From contig CAYTVL010000007.1 of the NCBI GenBank assembly GCA_964441775.1, positions 1-64,000 of the forward strand: a stretch of DNA of 64,000 bases. The letters are read 5' to 3'. Of this stretch, positions 10,901 through 18,705 are shown in pieces. Position numbers and translations under genes: made by a program. The notes beneath the pieces were generated by a model that had not been told where the DNA came from, ran no database searches, and was given only the letters and a program-made list of their open reading frames with translations. The DNA is from SYOC01 sp964441775. Its GTDB lineage: Bacteria > Desulfobacterota > Binatia > Bin18. The number at the start of each line of letters is the position of its first letter. Positions within the stretch are counted from its first letter, which is position 1.

Positions 10901-11235
10901 TGGGTGACAGTGACTGCGCGAATGCGTTCGGCCAGATGGGCGGGGGTGTAGCTCACCGGGGGACGAGGAGCAGGACCTAGGGGTTGGGAGTTAGAGGTTA
11001 GAGGCTGGGAACTTGGAACGCGGAACTTGGAACTTGGAACTAGCGAAGCGCCCACCCAGACGAGCACCTTGCCATCTTCATCAACCGCGACCCGTTGCCC
11101 ATCAATCAGCTCTGTCGCGAGGTCAGCGAGATAATCATCATCGAGCTGAAACTGCCGCTTCAACGCTCCATAAGTGAGCCGCCCGCGCCGCTGGAGCAAT
11201 GCGATCGCCTGGTCAAGAATTGCCTCAAAGTCCAT
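7936..11235 (-). CDS. Class III cyclase-AAA ATPase-TPR signalling protein, paralogue A
   Basis: A 1099-residue cytosolic multidomain protein. Order: an N-terminal module of about 65 residues (LLQRRGRLTYGALKRQFQLDDD, then VDEDGKVLVWVG); a Pro/Ser/Gln linker coded by 7-nt repeats; a class III nucleotide cyclase domain (TALFADLKGSTALIEGLDPEE, ALGDGVFALFGAP, STNLAARME); an AAA/NACHT-like ATPase (GTMGEPGLGKSRLFYEF, LIFEDLHWIDGET); and TPR repeats to the C-terminus. The two metal Asp and the Asn/Arg of the cyclase are present, but the usual substrate Lys and Asp are Gln and His. The frame is open throughout. The C-terminus stops at YRIKGELLLM, shorter than typical family members. Confidence 0.88.
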   Translation of the reverse strand: MDFEAILDQAIALLQRRGRLTYGALKRQFQLDDDYLADLATELIDGQRVAVDEDGKVLVWVGASLVPSSKFRVPSSQPLTSNSQPLGPAPRPPVSYTPAHLAERIRAVTVTHGERKTITALFADLKGSTALIEGLDPEEAQAIIDPALQLMMDAVHQYEGYVAQALGDGVFALFGAPLAHEDHPQRALYAALRMQETMRRYADALRMKGYPPLLMRVGLNTGEVVLRSIRKDDLHADYVPVGHSTNLAARMEQLANPGSIVVSAYTQHLTDGYFAFKDLGPTQIKGVADSLNLYEVLGVGPLRTRLQVSARRGLTRFVGRQSEMEQLQRVLEQTKSGHGQIVGTMGEPGLGKSRLFYEFKLLLLSGCLVLEAYSVSHGKATAYLPVIELLKDYFDIQALDEERKRREKVTGKVLTLDRGLEDALPYLSALLGIEEQPSPLQQMDPQIRRQRTFDALKKLLLRESLNQPVVLIFEDLHWIDGETQGFLDGLSESVASARLLLLTNYRPEYRHEWGQKTYYTQLRLAPLGQAEAEEFLDVLLGIAVGADRRVGPLVGAVRRDRPAEDADAPLQTLKQLILDKTQGTPFFMEEIVQELREQDVLRPDASVGWIVTQPTTALQIPTTVQAVLAARIDRLTPEEKALLQQLAVIGRQFPLSLVRQVITQPENDLYQLLASLQRKEFLYEQPAFPESDYIFKHALTQDVAYNSMLIERRKVLHERTGQAIELLYKDKLDEHYSELAHHYQRSANAEKAVTYLQSAGQQAVQRSANAEAIVQFMAALDLLKTIPPSSDRLQQELSVLIALGSPLIATKGYTAPEVGDVYRRARELCLQVGNTSQLFISLFGLTVFHILRAELATARELAEQLLRLAQNASDPALLLEAHMSLGIILLWCGDLLDARTHLAQGLALYEPHRHRSHVFLYGQEPGMVLHCHLAWVDWLLGYSDRALKSNAEAFALLKELDHPYSLAFALTYASWFHFFRRESLATHQQTEATIALCQEQGFGFFFARAVILQGWIMVEQGQWHAGVDRMHEGLTAIQEVGTKWGQPHFLTLLAQAYEREGRREEGISLFAKALAGLAVSGECWWEAEVYRIKGELLLM
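10958..11041 (-). repeat. 7-nt tandem repeat in the linker of paralogue A
   Basis: About twelve contiguous degenerate heptamers on the minus strand (AGTTCCA, AGTTCCA, AGTTCCG, CGTTCCA, AGTTCCC, AGCCTCT, AACCTCT, AACTCCC, AACCCCT and similar). They encode the low-complexity linker between the N-terminal module and the cyclase. The array is in frame here. Confidence 0.8.
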
Positions 11236-11384
11236 CGCTTTCTTCTCTTTTCTCTTTCAGGCGTGTTGCAAAAGCAGCCCTACCATACGGGTTTTGCGAA
11301 GCGCCGTCCAATAAAGCAAAGGTAACCACTCCGTTCCCGCGCTTGACAATTCTCCGTCGGCTCCCTATTAAACCGTTCATTACT

Positions 11385-11540
11385 CCGGTTGGGTCCCGCA
11401 CGCGAGCGGGCCAAGAGGGAAGGAGGTGCAATTCCTCCGCTGCCCCGCAACTGTAAGAGGGGACGAAAGCCGCTTACGCCACTGGATTTTCCGGGAAGGC
11501 GCGGTGAGTAGAATGATCCTCAAGCCAGGAGACCTGCCCC
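11385..11540 (+). promoter_or_regulatory. Cobalamin (B12) riboswitch
   Basis: The conserved B12 box AGCCAGGAGACCTGCC lies at 11523-11538. Upstream are GGAGGTGCAATTCCTCC, the core CTGCCCCGCAACTGTAA, and GCCACTGGATTTTCCGGGAAGG. These are the hallmark elements of adenosylcobalamin-type riboswitches, in order. The B12 box ends about 230 bp before the start of a BtuB-like receptor, so it should repress the receptor when cobalamin is plentiful. The rest of the 11236-11766 gap shows no gene; the expression platform probably lies in 11541-11766. Confidence 0.95.
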
Positions 11541-11766
11541 ACCGGCCAGAGCAGACAGCCTTCCGCGGGGGAGGTCGCAGCGCCACGCGTCATTTCCGCA
11601 GTCAGTTCGGTTGCGCTTGATATCCTCCGTTTCTGCCGGGGCGTGTGCAAGCGCGGGTCCTCATTCCTCGGTTTCTTCTTTGGCTGTCTTTTTGGTCTGT
11701 CGCACGAGCTCGGGGCATGGCTCGGCGACAACGTATTCATGATCCGCGCGGAAAAGGATCTCTGTT

Positions 11767-13740
11767 ATGCGTCCGCGACGCCTGTCCTTGTTTCTGCTGG
11801 TCACTCTCGTTTACTTCGGGTTTCCTCTCTCCGTGTTGCTCGCGCAAGAAGTCCAGAATGCGGACGAGCAGGCAAATAAAACTATTCAACAACAGCCACA
11901 AAATGTTCCCCGGATGAAGCCGGTGGTGGTGACCGCCACGCGCACGGAAACGCCGCTGCAGGAAACTGCCGCGGCAGTGACGATCGTCAACGAAGAAGAA
12001 ATCCATCAGCAGCAGGCGACGACCGTCGCCGAAGTACTTCGGAACGTCCCCGGTCTCGATATTACTCAGAATGGCTCGCGGGGCACGACCACAGGAGTCT
12101 TCACGCGCGGCGCGGAAACCGACCAGACCCTCGTCCTGCTCGATGGCGTCGAGATTAACAGCGTCACCCTGGGGGCGGCGGATTTCAGCAACCTCACCAG
12201 TGAAAACATTGATCGGATCGAAGTGTTGCGCGGCGGCGGTGGAACCCTGTATGGGTCCCAAGCCATAGGCGGCGTCATCAACGTCTTGAGTAAACGTGGA
12301 GAAGGACCACTGACCACGAGTATCGCCAGCGAAGGCGGCAATGGCGGGACGTCGAGAGAGGTGCTTTCTTTTTCAGGCTCGCAGGGCATCGTCGGAGTCT
12401 CTGGGGCTGTTGCGAATATAGACACCAATGGGTTTCGTGTTTTTAATGATGGGCACCGGAATTTCACCACGAACCTGCGCCTTGATATGAGCCTTCTTCC
12501 GCAAGGCGTCTTACGCGGTTTTTTTCGCTACGGAGATGCAAAAGTCGGACTGTTCAACAATAAAAACTATTTGGGGCTTCCCGATCCCAACGCGCGACAA
12601 TTAGAGAATTTTGTCTTAGCCAAAGGAGAATGGGAGCACGCCATCGGGGACTCTTTCTCTTATCGCTTCGCTGGCGCGTATGTAAAAGATAACCAGCGAT
12701 TCTTCGACGAACCGGATCAGTTCGACCCATTCGGTTCGGGGATTTCGCGTATCCCGGTGGAACTGAAGACCGGCGAGGCGCAAGCAAACTATTCGTGGCG
12801 GGATATCAGCATCACCACCGCAGGATTCGAGTTCAAGAACCGTTCGGCGGATGTCCGCTCGAATTTCGGCGGTTTCCGTTCTGCGTATCAGAAAAGCCAA
12901 AACAATTTTGCTTACTATCTTCAGGAGCGGTTGCGGCTCCTTGATGAACGGTTATTTCTGACCGCCGGGTTTCGAGTTGACGATAATGAGGACTTTGGTG
13001 CGCACGTCACCCCTTCGTGGTCGCTGGTCTACTTAATTCCATCGACGGGAACGAAACTCAAGGGTAGCTTCGCCGAGGGATTCCGCGCCCCGAATTTCAA
13101 CGAGTTGTTTTACCCCAATTTTGGCAATCCGAACCTCGGTCCTGAGAAGAGCGCGGAATGGAATGTGGGGATCGAGCAGCGCCTGGGCGATCCGCGCTTC
13201 TCACTCGAAGTGACGTATTTCTCTCGTCGCGTCAAAGGGTTGATTGAAGGAGTATTGGTTGATCCGGTCAATTTCATTTTTCAAGCGCAGAATCAAGGAC
13301 GCGTCGACGTCCAAGGCGTAGAAGTCATTCCGGTCTTTTGTCTCACCTCGCAATTGACCGTCAACGGCTTTTTCACTTTTCTTGACTTCAACACGAAAGA
13401 TGGCCGACTCTTGCGCCGCCCCACCAAACATGGGGCCGTGCAACTCAACTATCAGACGCCGGTCATCACAAACTGGGACGATCAGCTCAACGTCAACCTC
13501 AGCGTCAAAGTCATTGGCGACCGCGACGATATTGATCCACGCAAGGGCGCACGCACCAATCCCATGTTTGCCCGCACCGACCTGGCGGTGTCATACACTC
13601 TCCCGGCTTTTGGATGGACCACTTCCCGTCTTTCGGTGTATGGGAAGATGGAAAATCTGCTGGATCGACGCTACCAAGAAGTCCTGGGCTTCCGCTCGCC
13701 ACCCTTCACGTATCTGGCAGGACTACGCCTGACTTTTTAA
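11767..13740 (+). CDS. btuB: TonB-dependent vitamin B12 receptor, BtuB-like
   Basis: Outer-membrane gated porin importing cobalamin with energy from TonB. The 657-residue protein has a signal peptide (LSLFLLVTLVYFGFPLSVLL), a TonB box (KPVVVTATRTETP), a plug domain (VAEVLRNVPGLDI, LVLLDGVEINS, IDRIEVLRGGGGTLYGSQAIGGVINV) and a 22-strand barrel ending in Phe (GLRLTF), as expected for barrel assembly. Start ATG follows AAGGA. The cobalamin riboswitch upstream is the main reason to call B12 rather than another siderophore-like substrate. Confidence 0.92.
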   Translation: MRPRRLSLFLLVTLVYFGFPLSVLLAQEVQNADEQANKTIQQQPQNVPRMKPVVVTATRTETPLQETAAAVTIVNEEEIHQQQATTVAEVLRNVPGLDITQNGSRGTTTGVFTRGAETDQTLVLLDGVEINSVTLGAADFSNLTSENIDRIEVLRGGGGTLYGSQAIGGVINVLSKRGEGPLTTSIASEGGNGGTSREVLSFSGSQGIVGVSGAVANIDTNGFRVFNDGHRNFTTNLRLDMSLLPQGVLRGFFRYGDAKVGLFNNKNYLGLPDPNARQLENFVLAKGEWEHAIGDSFSYRFAGAYVKDNQRFFDEPDQFDPFGSGISRIPVELKTGEAQANYSWRDISITTAGFEFKNRSADVRSNFGGFRSAYQKSQNNFAYYLQERLRLLDERLFLTAGFRVDDNEDFGAHVTPSWSLVYLIPSTGTKLKGSFAEGFRAPNFNELFYPNFGNPNLGPEKSAEWNVGIEQRLGDPRFSLEVTYFSRRVKGLIEGVLVDPVNFIFQAQNQGRVDVQGVEVIPVFCLTSQLTVNGFFTFLDFNTKDGRLLRRPTKHGAVQLNYQTPVITNWDDQLNVNLSVKVIGDRDDIDPRKGARTNPMFARTDLAVSYTLPAFGWTTSRLSVYGKMENLLDRRYQEVLGFRSPPFTYLAGLRLTF

Positions 13741-13757
13741 AGGGCTTGTCACCCGCC

Positions 13758-15041
13758 TCAATGTACAGTCGGCCGCAACCCCATGCCGTCGCGAATGGCG
13801 CGGACGAGGGCGACATTCTCCGTATGCCCGGTGCGACAAGCGGTGACTTTCCCGCGCAAAGGCCGACCGAGCAGGTACAGATCACCGACGAGATCAAGGA
13901 TTTTGTGCCGCACGAGTTCATCGGGAAAGCGGAGCGGCGGGTTGATCACGCCCTGATCGCCAATCAAGATGCAGTTGTTGAGACGCCCGCCGTTGGCCAG
14001 CCCCATCTCTTCCAGCGCCTGTACTTCCTTGAGAAATCCGAAGGTGCGCGCGGGAGCGATCTCCTCGCGATAACTGTCCGCGCCCCGATGAACGTAATGA
14101 TATTCCTGGCGACCAACCGGCTCCGGATAAATAAGCGTATAGTGGATGGAAAACTCATCCGCAGGCTCAATCCGTAAAAATTTTCCGCTTTCCAGGTTGC
14201 CTACCGTGTAAACTCGGTCAACACGTATTTCCTTGATCTCCTCCGGTTGCTCCGTGAATCCAGCGTTCTCCAGCAACTGACAAAATTCAATCGCGGAGCC
14301 ATCCATGATGGGGATTTCTCCCTGCATTTTCACCAGCAGATTCGTAATGCGATAGCCATGCAACGCAGACATAAGATGCTCGACTGTTTTAGCGACGACT
14401 CCCTCGCGCCGCAAACACGTCGCGTAGCCCGTGGATTCGACATAATCAACCGAAGCGGGAATGGCGATTTCCGTCGACAGAGGATTGAAGAGAATGCCGC
14501 TGCCCGGCGGCAAGGGCTGCAAGATCACGCCGGTGCGCGCCCCGGAGTGGAGCCCTTGGCCCTGCACCACCACACTCTGAGAAATCGTGCGCGCACGCAC
14601 GCGAGAGCGCGTACGCGACCGCTTCTCGGCTTGAACCGACATCGTGAGCGGCGCCGCCAGGGTTTCAGCGTTGCCAGCCTCTTTCTGCATGGCTCTACGC
14701 ACAGAGCGAAGCAGAGTATCGAGAGAAAACGGTTTCTCTAGAAAGTCGGAAGCCCCCAGCTTCGTCGCCCGTACTGCCGTCTCGATCGTGCCATGACCAG
14801 ACACCACAATAATCGGCAGTTCCGGAGCAAAGGTTTTGAGTTGTTCAAGAAGTTCGATGCCATCCATGTACGGCATCCAAATGTCGAGAATCACCAACTG
14901 CGGACGCTGAGAGGTGATTAAGTCAAGCGCTTTCAGCGGATCTTCAGCATCAAGCACTCGATACCCTTCATCGCTGAGCACCCCACGGAGCGTAGTGCGA
15001 ATCTGTGCTTCATCATCGACAATCAGGATGGTTTCTTCCAT
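13758..15041 (-). CDS. lpxC: Response-regulator receiver domain fused to UDP-3-O-acyl-N-acetylglucosamine deacetylase (LpxC)
   Basis: A 427-residue fusion. Residues 1-120 form a CheY-like receiver with acidic pair D9/D10, phospho-acceptor D53 (VILDIWMP), S81 (VVSGHG) and K103 (FLEKPF). After a basic, Arg/Ser-rich linker (about 125-150), the rest is LpxC, the zinc deacetylase committing UDP-acyl-GlcNAc to lipid A. Visible LpxC features are GQGLHSGA, the first zinc-ligand His and neighbouring Glu in KTVEHLMSALHG, the Thr in ARTFGF, RHKILDLVGD (His and Asp ligands, Lys) and the His in GHTENVALV. The ATG at 15041 follows AAGGAGGAG. The frame is continuous. The gene is 10 bp downstream of a histidine kinase. 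Confidence 0.93.
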   Translation of the reverse strand: MEETILIVDDEAQIRTTLRGVLSDEGYRVLDAEDPLKALDLITSQRPQLVILDIWMPYMDGIELLEQLKTFAPELPIIVVSGHGTIETAVRATKLGASDFLEKPFSLDTLLRSVRRAMQKEAGNAETLAAPLTMSVQAEKRSRTRSRVRARTISQSVVVQGQGLHSGARTGVILQPLPPGSGILFNPLSTEIAIPASVDYVESTGYATCLRREGVVAKTVEHLMSALHGYRITNLLVKMQGEIPIMDGSAIEFCQLLENAGFTEQPEEIKEIRVDRVYTVGNLESGKFLRIEPADEFSIHYTLIYPEPVGRQEYHYVHRGADSYREEIAPARTFGFLKEVQALEEMGLANGGRLNNCILIGDQGVINPPLRFPDELVRHKILDLVGDLYLLGRPLRGKVTACRTGHTENVALVRAIRDGMGLRPTVH

Positions 15042-15051
15042 GTACTCCTCC

Positions 15052-17361
15052 TTACCCTTCTCCACCAACGCCATCCACGAGCTCGGCAGGCGCTTCCGTG
15101 TTTGACGAGACGCGCAACTCGCTGCGCCGCACGGGGAGTTCGATAATGAAACGACTCCCACGCGGCTGGTTCTCTCGCACCCGAATAAACGCCTGATGAT
15201 CGGCAATCACCGTTGCTACAATAGCAAGCCCCAAGCCGGTTCCTTCTTTCTTGGTGGAAAAGTAGGGCTCGAACAGTCGATCCTTCACTTCCGGGGGAAT
15301 GCCACAGCCATTATCCGCGACTTCGAGGCGTGCGATCCCCAGCGAGCGTAAGTAACGAATGGTGACTTCAATGCGACCTGGAACGCCATTGGCGACCTCC
15401 TGACACGCCGCCACCGCGTTATCGAGGAGATTACGAAGCACTCGCTTGATGCCTTCCCGGTCAAGCTCCAGAAGCGGCAGAGTGCGATCAGGCTGCCAGA
15501 TAAATTCGATGTCCCGATGTGCGGTATCGAACAACGCCAACGTTTCTTGGACGAGCCCATTCAAATCCTCGGGCCGATGATCCGCCGCCGGCAAACGCGC
15601 AAAGGTGGAAAATTCATTCACCAGGCGTTTGATCGCTTCCACTTCGTGCGCCACGCTCTGCACGCATTCATCGAACACCTCACGATTGGCGAGAATTTGC
15701 GGGGCAAAGCGTCGGTGAAGGCGTTCAGCGGCCAATTGAATCGGGGTTAACGGGTTTTTAATTTCATGCGCGATGCGGCACGCCACCTCGCGCCACGCCT
15801 CCATGCGTTCGACCCGCACAATCTGCGTGACATCCTCAAAAAAGCACACCACCCCTTGGAGTTCTCCGCGATCACCCGTCAACGTGGTCCCCGTAATAAG
15901 CACGGACAGCCGTTGTCCTTCCCGATCCAAGCGGAGCTGCCCATGACTCTCGCCAGGAATCTCACTCGACTCTCCTCCGGGCGGTTGGGTAGGCAACAAC
16001 TCGCGCGCGACTCGTCGCACCTCATTGAATTCCGCCGCCGCAAAGATTTCTCGATAATCGCGGCTGACGCTTGCGATGCTCTCGATGCCGAGCAAATGCT
16101 CGGCAGCTCGATTCACCGTCGTGATCATTCCGCTATGATCAAGCGCCACCACACCAGCGTTGATGTTCGCCAGCAAAATTTCCATGGACCGGCGGCGAGC
16201 TTCCAATTCTTGATGGCTCTGCTGCAAATCTTCAGTCATACGATTGAACGCCGCCACCAAGGTCCCCACCTCATCCTCGCCTTCTCCCTCAATACGGTGA
16301 TGCCAATGGCCGCGAGCCACGGCGCGTGTGCCCACCGCCAGTTGTTGAAGGGGCACGGAAATTTTCTTGGCGAGAAACAACCCGATCCACACCGCTGAAA
16401 AGACGGCGACCAGCGTCACTAGCGACATCGTGATGATGTAATTCCCCTTGAGAGGCTGCTTGAGAATTTTCAGATGGCGGTATTCGCGAAACGCGTCGGC
16501 AACTTGTGTGCTCTGCCGCGCCACAGTTCCCGGGACATAGTAGGCAGCCATGACCGCGCCGAGCACTTGACTCTTGACCAGAACTGGCGCTCCGCCATAG
16601 ACTAACTCGCCTTCTCCCACGGACAGAATTCGGCGCACCTCTTCCCCTTTGAGCACTTGTTCGATCACGGCGGTTTCTACTTTCGTCTCTTCGGCAACCG
16701 TGCTCTCCGGTCGCAGCGCCGTTAGCAACGACTCATGCGCCGAGTTCACGATGTCAATACGCTCAAGATCGAGTAAACGTCGTCGCTCATCCACTAATTG
16801 CTGGAGGTCTCGCAACTCCTGAGAGGAGCGCTTGTGTTTATGATCGAGCAAGCCGACGTCCGCCGTTTCAGCCGCGAGATCCTTACTCGAACGCAAAGCG
16901 GCGTCGGCTAAATGATCGTAGTAGGCGTTGACCACCGCGAGTGAGCTTTCCAGTGAGTCCTCGACTTGAGCGGCGAACCAATTCTCAATCGACTTGGTCA
17001 TGAACCCGACGCCGATGAGAAACAACAACAATGCGGGGAAAAGCGAAATGGTGACAAAAGCAACTACGAGACGAAACCGCAAGTGGGAGCCCAGCACTTT
17101 GCGACGCCGTTCGTAAAAAAGTTTGATGAGGTTGCGACCGACTAAAAAGACCAACAGCACCAGAAGGATGATGTTGAGGTTAATCAAGAGGACAAACAAA
17201 ACGTTGCTGGCGAGATCATGACTGTCGCTGACTTGCGGCAAGCGCGCTTGAAAAAACGCAAAGACCAACACCCCGATGGCCGCAGCCAGAATGAGCCCTA
17301 CTTCCCACCGTTGGCGGAGCTTATGACTTTCCAGTACAGCTAAACGTCTGCGGTTCGGCAT
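15052..17361 (-). CDS. NtrY-like membrane sensor histidine kinase
   Basis: A 769-residue integral membrane kinase. Order: N-terminal hydrophobic helices (LILAAAIGVLVFAFF; LFVLLINLNIILLVLLVFLV; LFPALLLFLIGVGF), a large sensory loop, another helix (IITMSLVTLVAVFSAVWIGLF), HAMP (KKISVPLQQLAVGTRAVARG), PAS (ILLANINAGVVALDHSGMIT), HisKA with the phospho-His in ACRIAHEIKNPLTP, and HATPase (NLLDNAVAACQE, DNGCGIPPE, GTGLGLAI). It resembles NtrY. The ATG at 17361 has AGAAGG upstream; a longer N-terminus to 17421 is Cys-rich and unlikely. The likely partner is the fused receiver-LpxC immediately downstream. Confidence 0.92.
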   Translation of the reverse strand: MPNRRRLAVLESHKLRQRWEVGLILAAAIGVLVFAFFQARLPQVSDSHDLASNVLFVLLINLNIILLVLLVFLVGRNLIKLFYERRRKVLGSHLRFRLVVAFVTISLFPALLLFLIGVGFMTKSIENWFAAQVEDSLESSLAVVNAYYDHLADAALRSSKDLAAETADVGLLDHKHKRSSQELRDLQQLVDERRRLLDLERIDIVNSAHESLLTALRPESTVAEETKVETAVIEQVLKGEEVRRILSVGEGELVYGGAPVLVKSQVLGAVMAAYYVPGTVARQSTQVADAFREYRHLKILKQPLKGNYIITMSLVTLVAVFSAVWIGLFLAKKISVPLQQLAVGTRAVARGHWHHRIEGEGEDEVGTLVAAFNRMTEDLQQSHQELEARRRSMEILLANINAGVVALDHSGMITTVNRAAEHLLGIESIASVSRDYREIFAAAEFNEVRRVARELLPTQPPGGESSEIPGESHGQLRLDREGQRLSVLITGTTLTGDRGELQGVVCFFEDVTQIVRVERMEAWREVACRIAHEIKNPLTPIQLAAERLHRRFAPQILANREVFDECVQSVAHEVEAIKRLVNEFSTFARLPAADHRPEDLNGLVQETLALFDTAHRDIEFIWQPDRTLPLLELDREGIKRVLRNLLDNAVAACQEVANGVPGRIEVTIRYLRSLGIARLEVADNGCGIPPEVKDRLFEPYFSTKKEGTGLGLAIVATVIADHQAFIRVRENQPRGSRFIIELPVRRSELRVSSNTEAPAELVDGVGGEG

Positions 17362-17371
17362 GCCTTCTCTC

Positions 17372-17584
17372 TCAACGACGGAACAGCAGCAACAGTAACG
17401 ACAACACCACACTGACCACAATGGAGGTTACGACAGGAAAGTAAAAGGTGAAATGGTCGCGCTGAATGTAAATATCGCCAGGCAAACGCCCCAGCCACGG
17501 AATCTTCCCTCCCAACGATAGCAGCGCTCCGACAACAATCAGTACGCCGCCGAGTAGGATCAATGTTTTTCCGAGTTCCGCCAT
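17372..17584 (-). CDS. DUF2905 small membrane protein
   Basis: A 70-residue protein with two transmembrane helices (LILLGGVLIVVGALLSL and VVTSIVVSVVLSLLLLLF) and the DUF2905 signature between them, GKIPWLGRLPGDIYIQRDHF. Function unknown; members of this family are often found near ruv genes. Here it lies 17 bp after ruvB and 10 bp before the histidine kinase start, in the same operon-like run. Confidence 0.88.
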   Translation of the reverse strand: MAELGKTLILLGGVLIVVGALLSLGGKIPWLGRLPGDIYIQRDHFTFYFPVVTSIVVSVVLSLLLLLFRR

Positions 17585-17601
17585 AACACTTCACCACGTA
17601 G

Positions 17602-18705
17602 TCAGAACAATTCGCCTTGGCCCTCTCCGCTCGGCTTTGTGAGGCCAAGATGACGATAGGCTTGCACGGTCGCTACGCGCCCACGTGGGGTCCGTTGCAG
17701 ATAACCTTCCTGAATCAAATAGGGTTCGTACACCTCTTCTATTGTACTCTTCTCTTCACCAACGGCGGCCGCAATCGTCTCCACGCCCACCGGCCCGCCA
17801 CTAAACTTCTCAATAATCGTCGCAAGAATCGCCCGGTCCATCGTGTCAAAACCAGCGGCGTCGACTTCGAGTAATAACAGCGCCTCATGCGCCACTTTTT
17901 GCGTCACCACGGAGGCCCCTTGCACTTGGGCAAAATCACGCACCCGACGCAGTAACCGGTTGGCAATGCGCGGGGTGCCGCGCGACCGGCGGGCGATTTC
18001 CTCGGTGCCGCTGGCGTCAATGTGGACGCCCAGAATCGCAGCGGACCGGCGAATAATCTTCTCTAAATCCGCAACTTGATAAAAATTCAAACGGAAAGTC
18101 GAGCCGAAGCGATCTCGTAACGGAGAAGTGAGTAACCCTTGTCGCGTGGTAGCGCCCACCAGGGTGAACCGCTTGAGCGCGAGTTTAATGGTGTGGGCCG
18201 AAGGACCTTGGCCAACCACGAGATCAAGTTGAAAATCTTCCATCGCCGGGTAGAGAAACTCTTCGATCAAGCGGTTGAGGCGATGAATCTCATCAATGAA
18301 CAACACATCGCCTTCTTCGAGATTAGTCAGAATCGCCGCTAAGTCTCCGGGCCTTTCAATCACTGGGCCGGTAGTGGAGCGAATCTCCACCCCCATCTCG
18401 CGGGCAATGATGTACGCGAGCGACGTTTTCCCCAGACCAGGGGGGCCACAAAACAGCAAATGATCAAGCACATCGCCACGCTGCTGCGCCGCCGCAATCG
18501 CGATGCGCAGATTCTGTTTGATATTGTCCTGGCCAATATAGTCAGCCAAAGAACGAGGACGAAGCGAGCCTTCCAACGCCTGCTCTTCCGGCGGCACTTG
18601 CGATGTATCCGGCAACAACGCTTCGCTCTCCATGTCGGGAGCACTTGCGACGAATGTTTCCGACGAAGCAATAGCTTCGGTAGACGGTGTTTTCTTACGA
18701 CTCAT
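17602..18705 (-). CDS. ruvB: Holliday junction branch-migration helicase RuvB
   Basis: AAA+ motor that drives RuvA-bound Holliday junctions. The 367-residue product has Walker A (GPPGLGKTSLAYI), Walker B (VLFIDEIHRLN), the RuvB stretch SLADYIGQDNIKQNL, and RDRFGSTFRLNFY, which includes the sensor/arginine-finger region. A C-terminal winged helix follows (FSGGPVGVETIAAAVGEE). It has an N-terminal extension of about 30 residues. Its start overlaps the ruvA stop by 4 bp, so the two genes are probably translationally coupled. Confidence 0.96.
   Translation of the reverse strand: MSRKKTPSTEAIASSETFVASAPDMESEALLPDTSQVPPEEQALEGSLRPRSLADYIGQDNIKQNLRIAIAAAQQRGDVLDHLLFCGPPGLGKTSLAYIIAREMGVEIRSTTGPVIERPGDLAAILTNLEEGDVLFIDEIHRLNRLIEEFLYPAMEDFQLDLVVGQGPSAHTIKLALKRFTLVGATTRQGLLTSPLRDRFGSTFRLNFYQVADLEKIIRRSAAILGVHIDASGTEEIARRSRGTPRIANRLLRRVRDFAQVQGASVVTQKVAHEALLLLEVDAAGFDTMDRAILATIIEKFSGGPVGVETIAAAVGEEKSTIEEVYEPYLIQEGYLQRTPRGRVATVQAYRHLGLTKPSGEGQGELF

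Noticed and set aside
10958..11041. CRISPR-like reading of the 7-nt repeat arrays
   Set aside because: The unit is only 7 bases with no spacers, and the arrays are inside coding sequence; no cas genes are present.
11426..11917. Small plus-strand frames across the B12 riboswitch
   Set aside because: They overlap a well-supported riboswitch and the start of btuB, and encode nothing recognisable.
15042..15206. N-terminal extension of the receiver-LpxC fusion
   Set aside because: It overlaps the kinase gene's 3' end, and the ATG at 15041 has an excellent ribosome-binding site.
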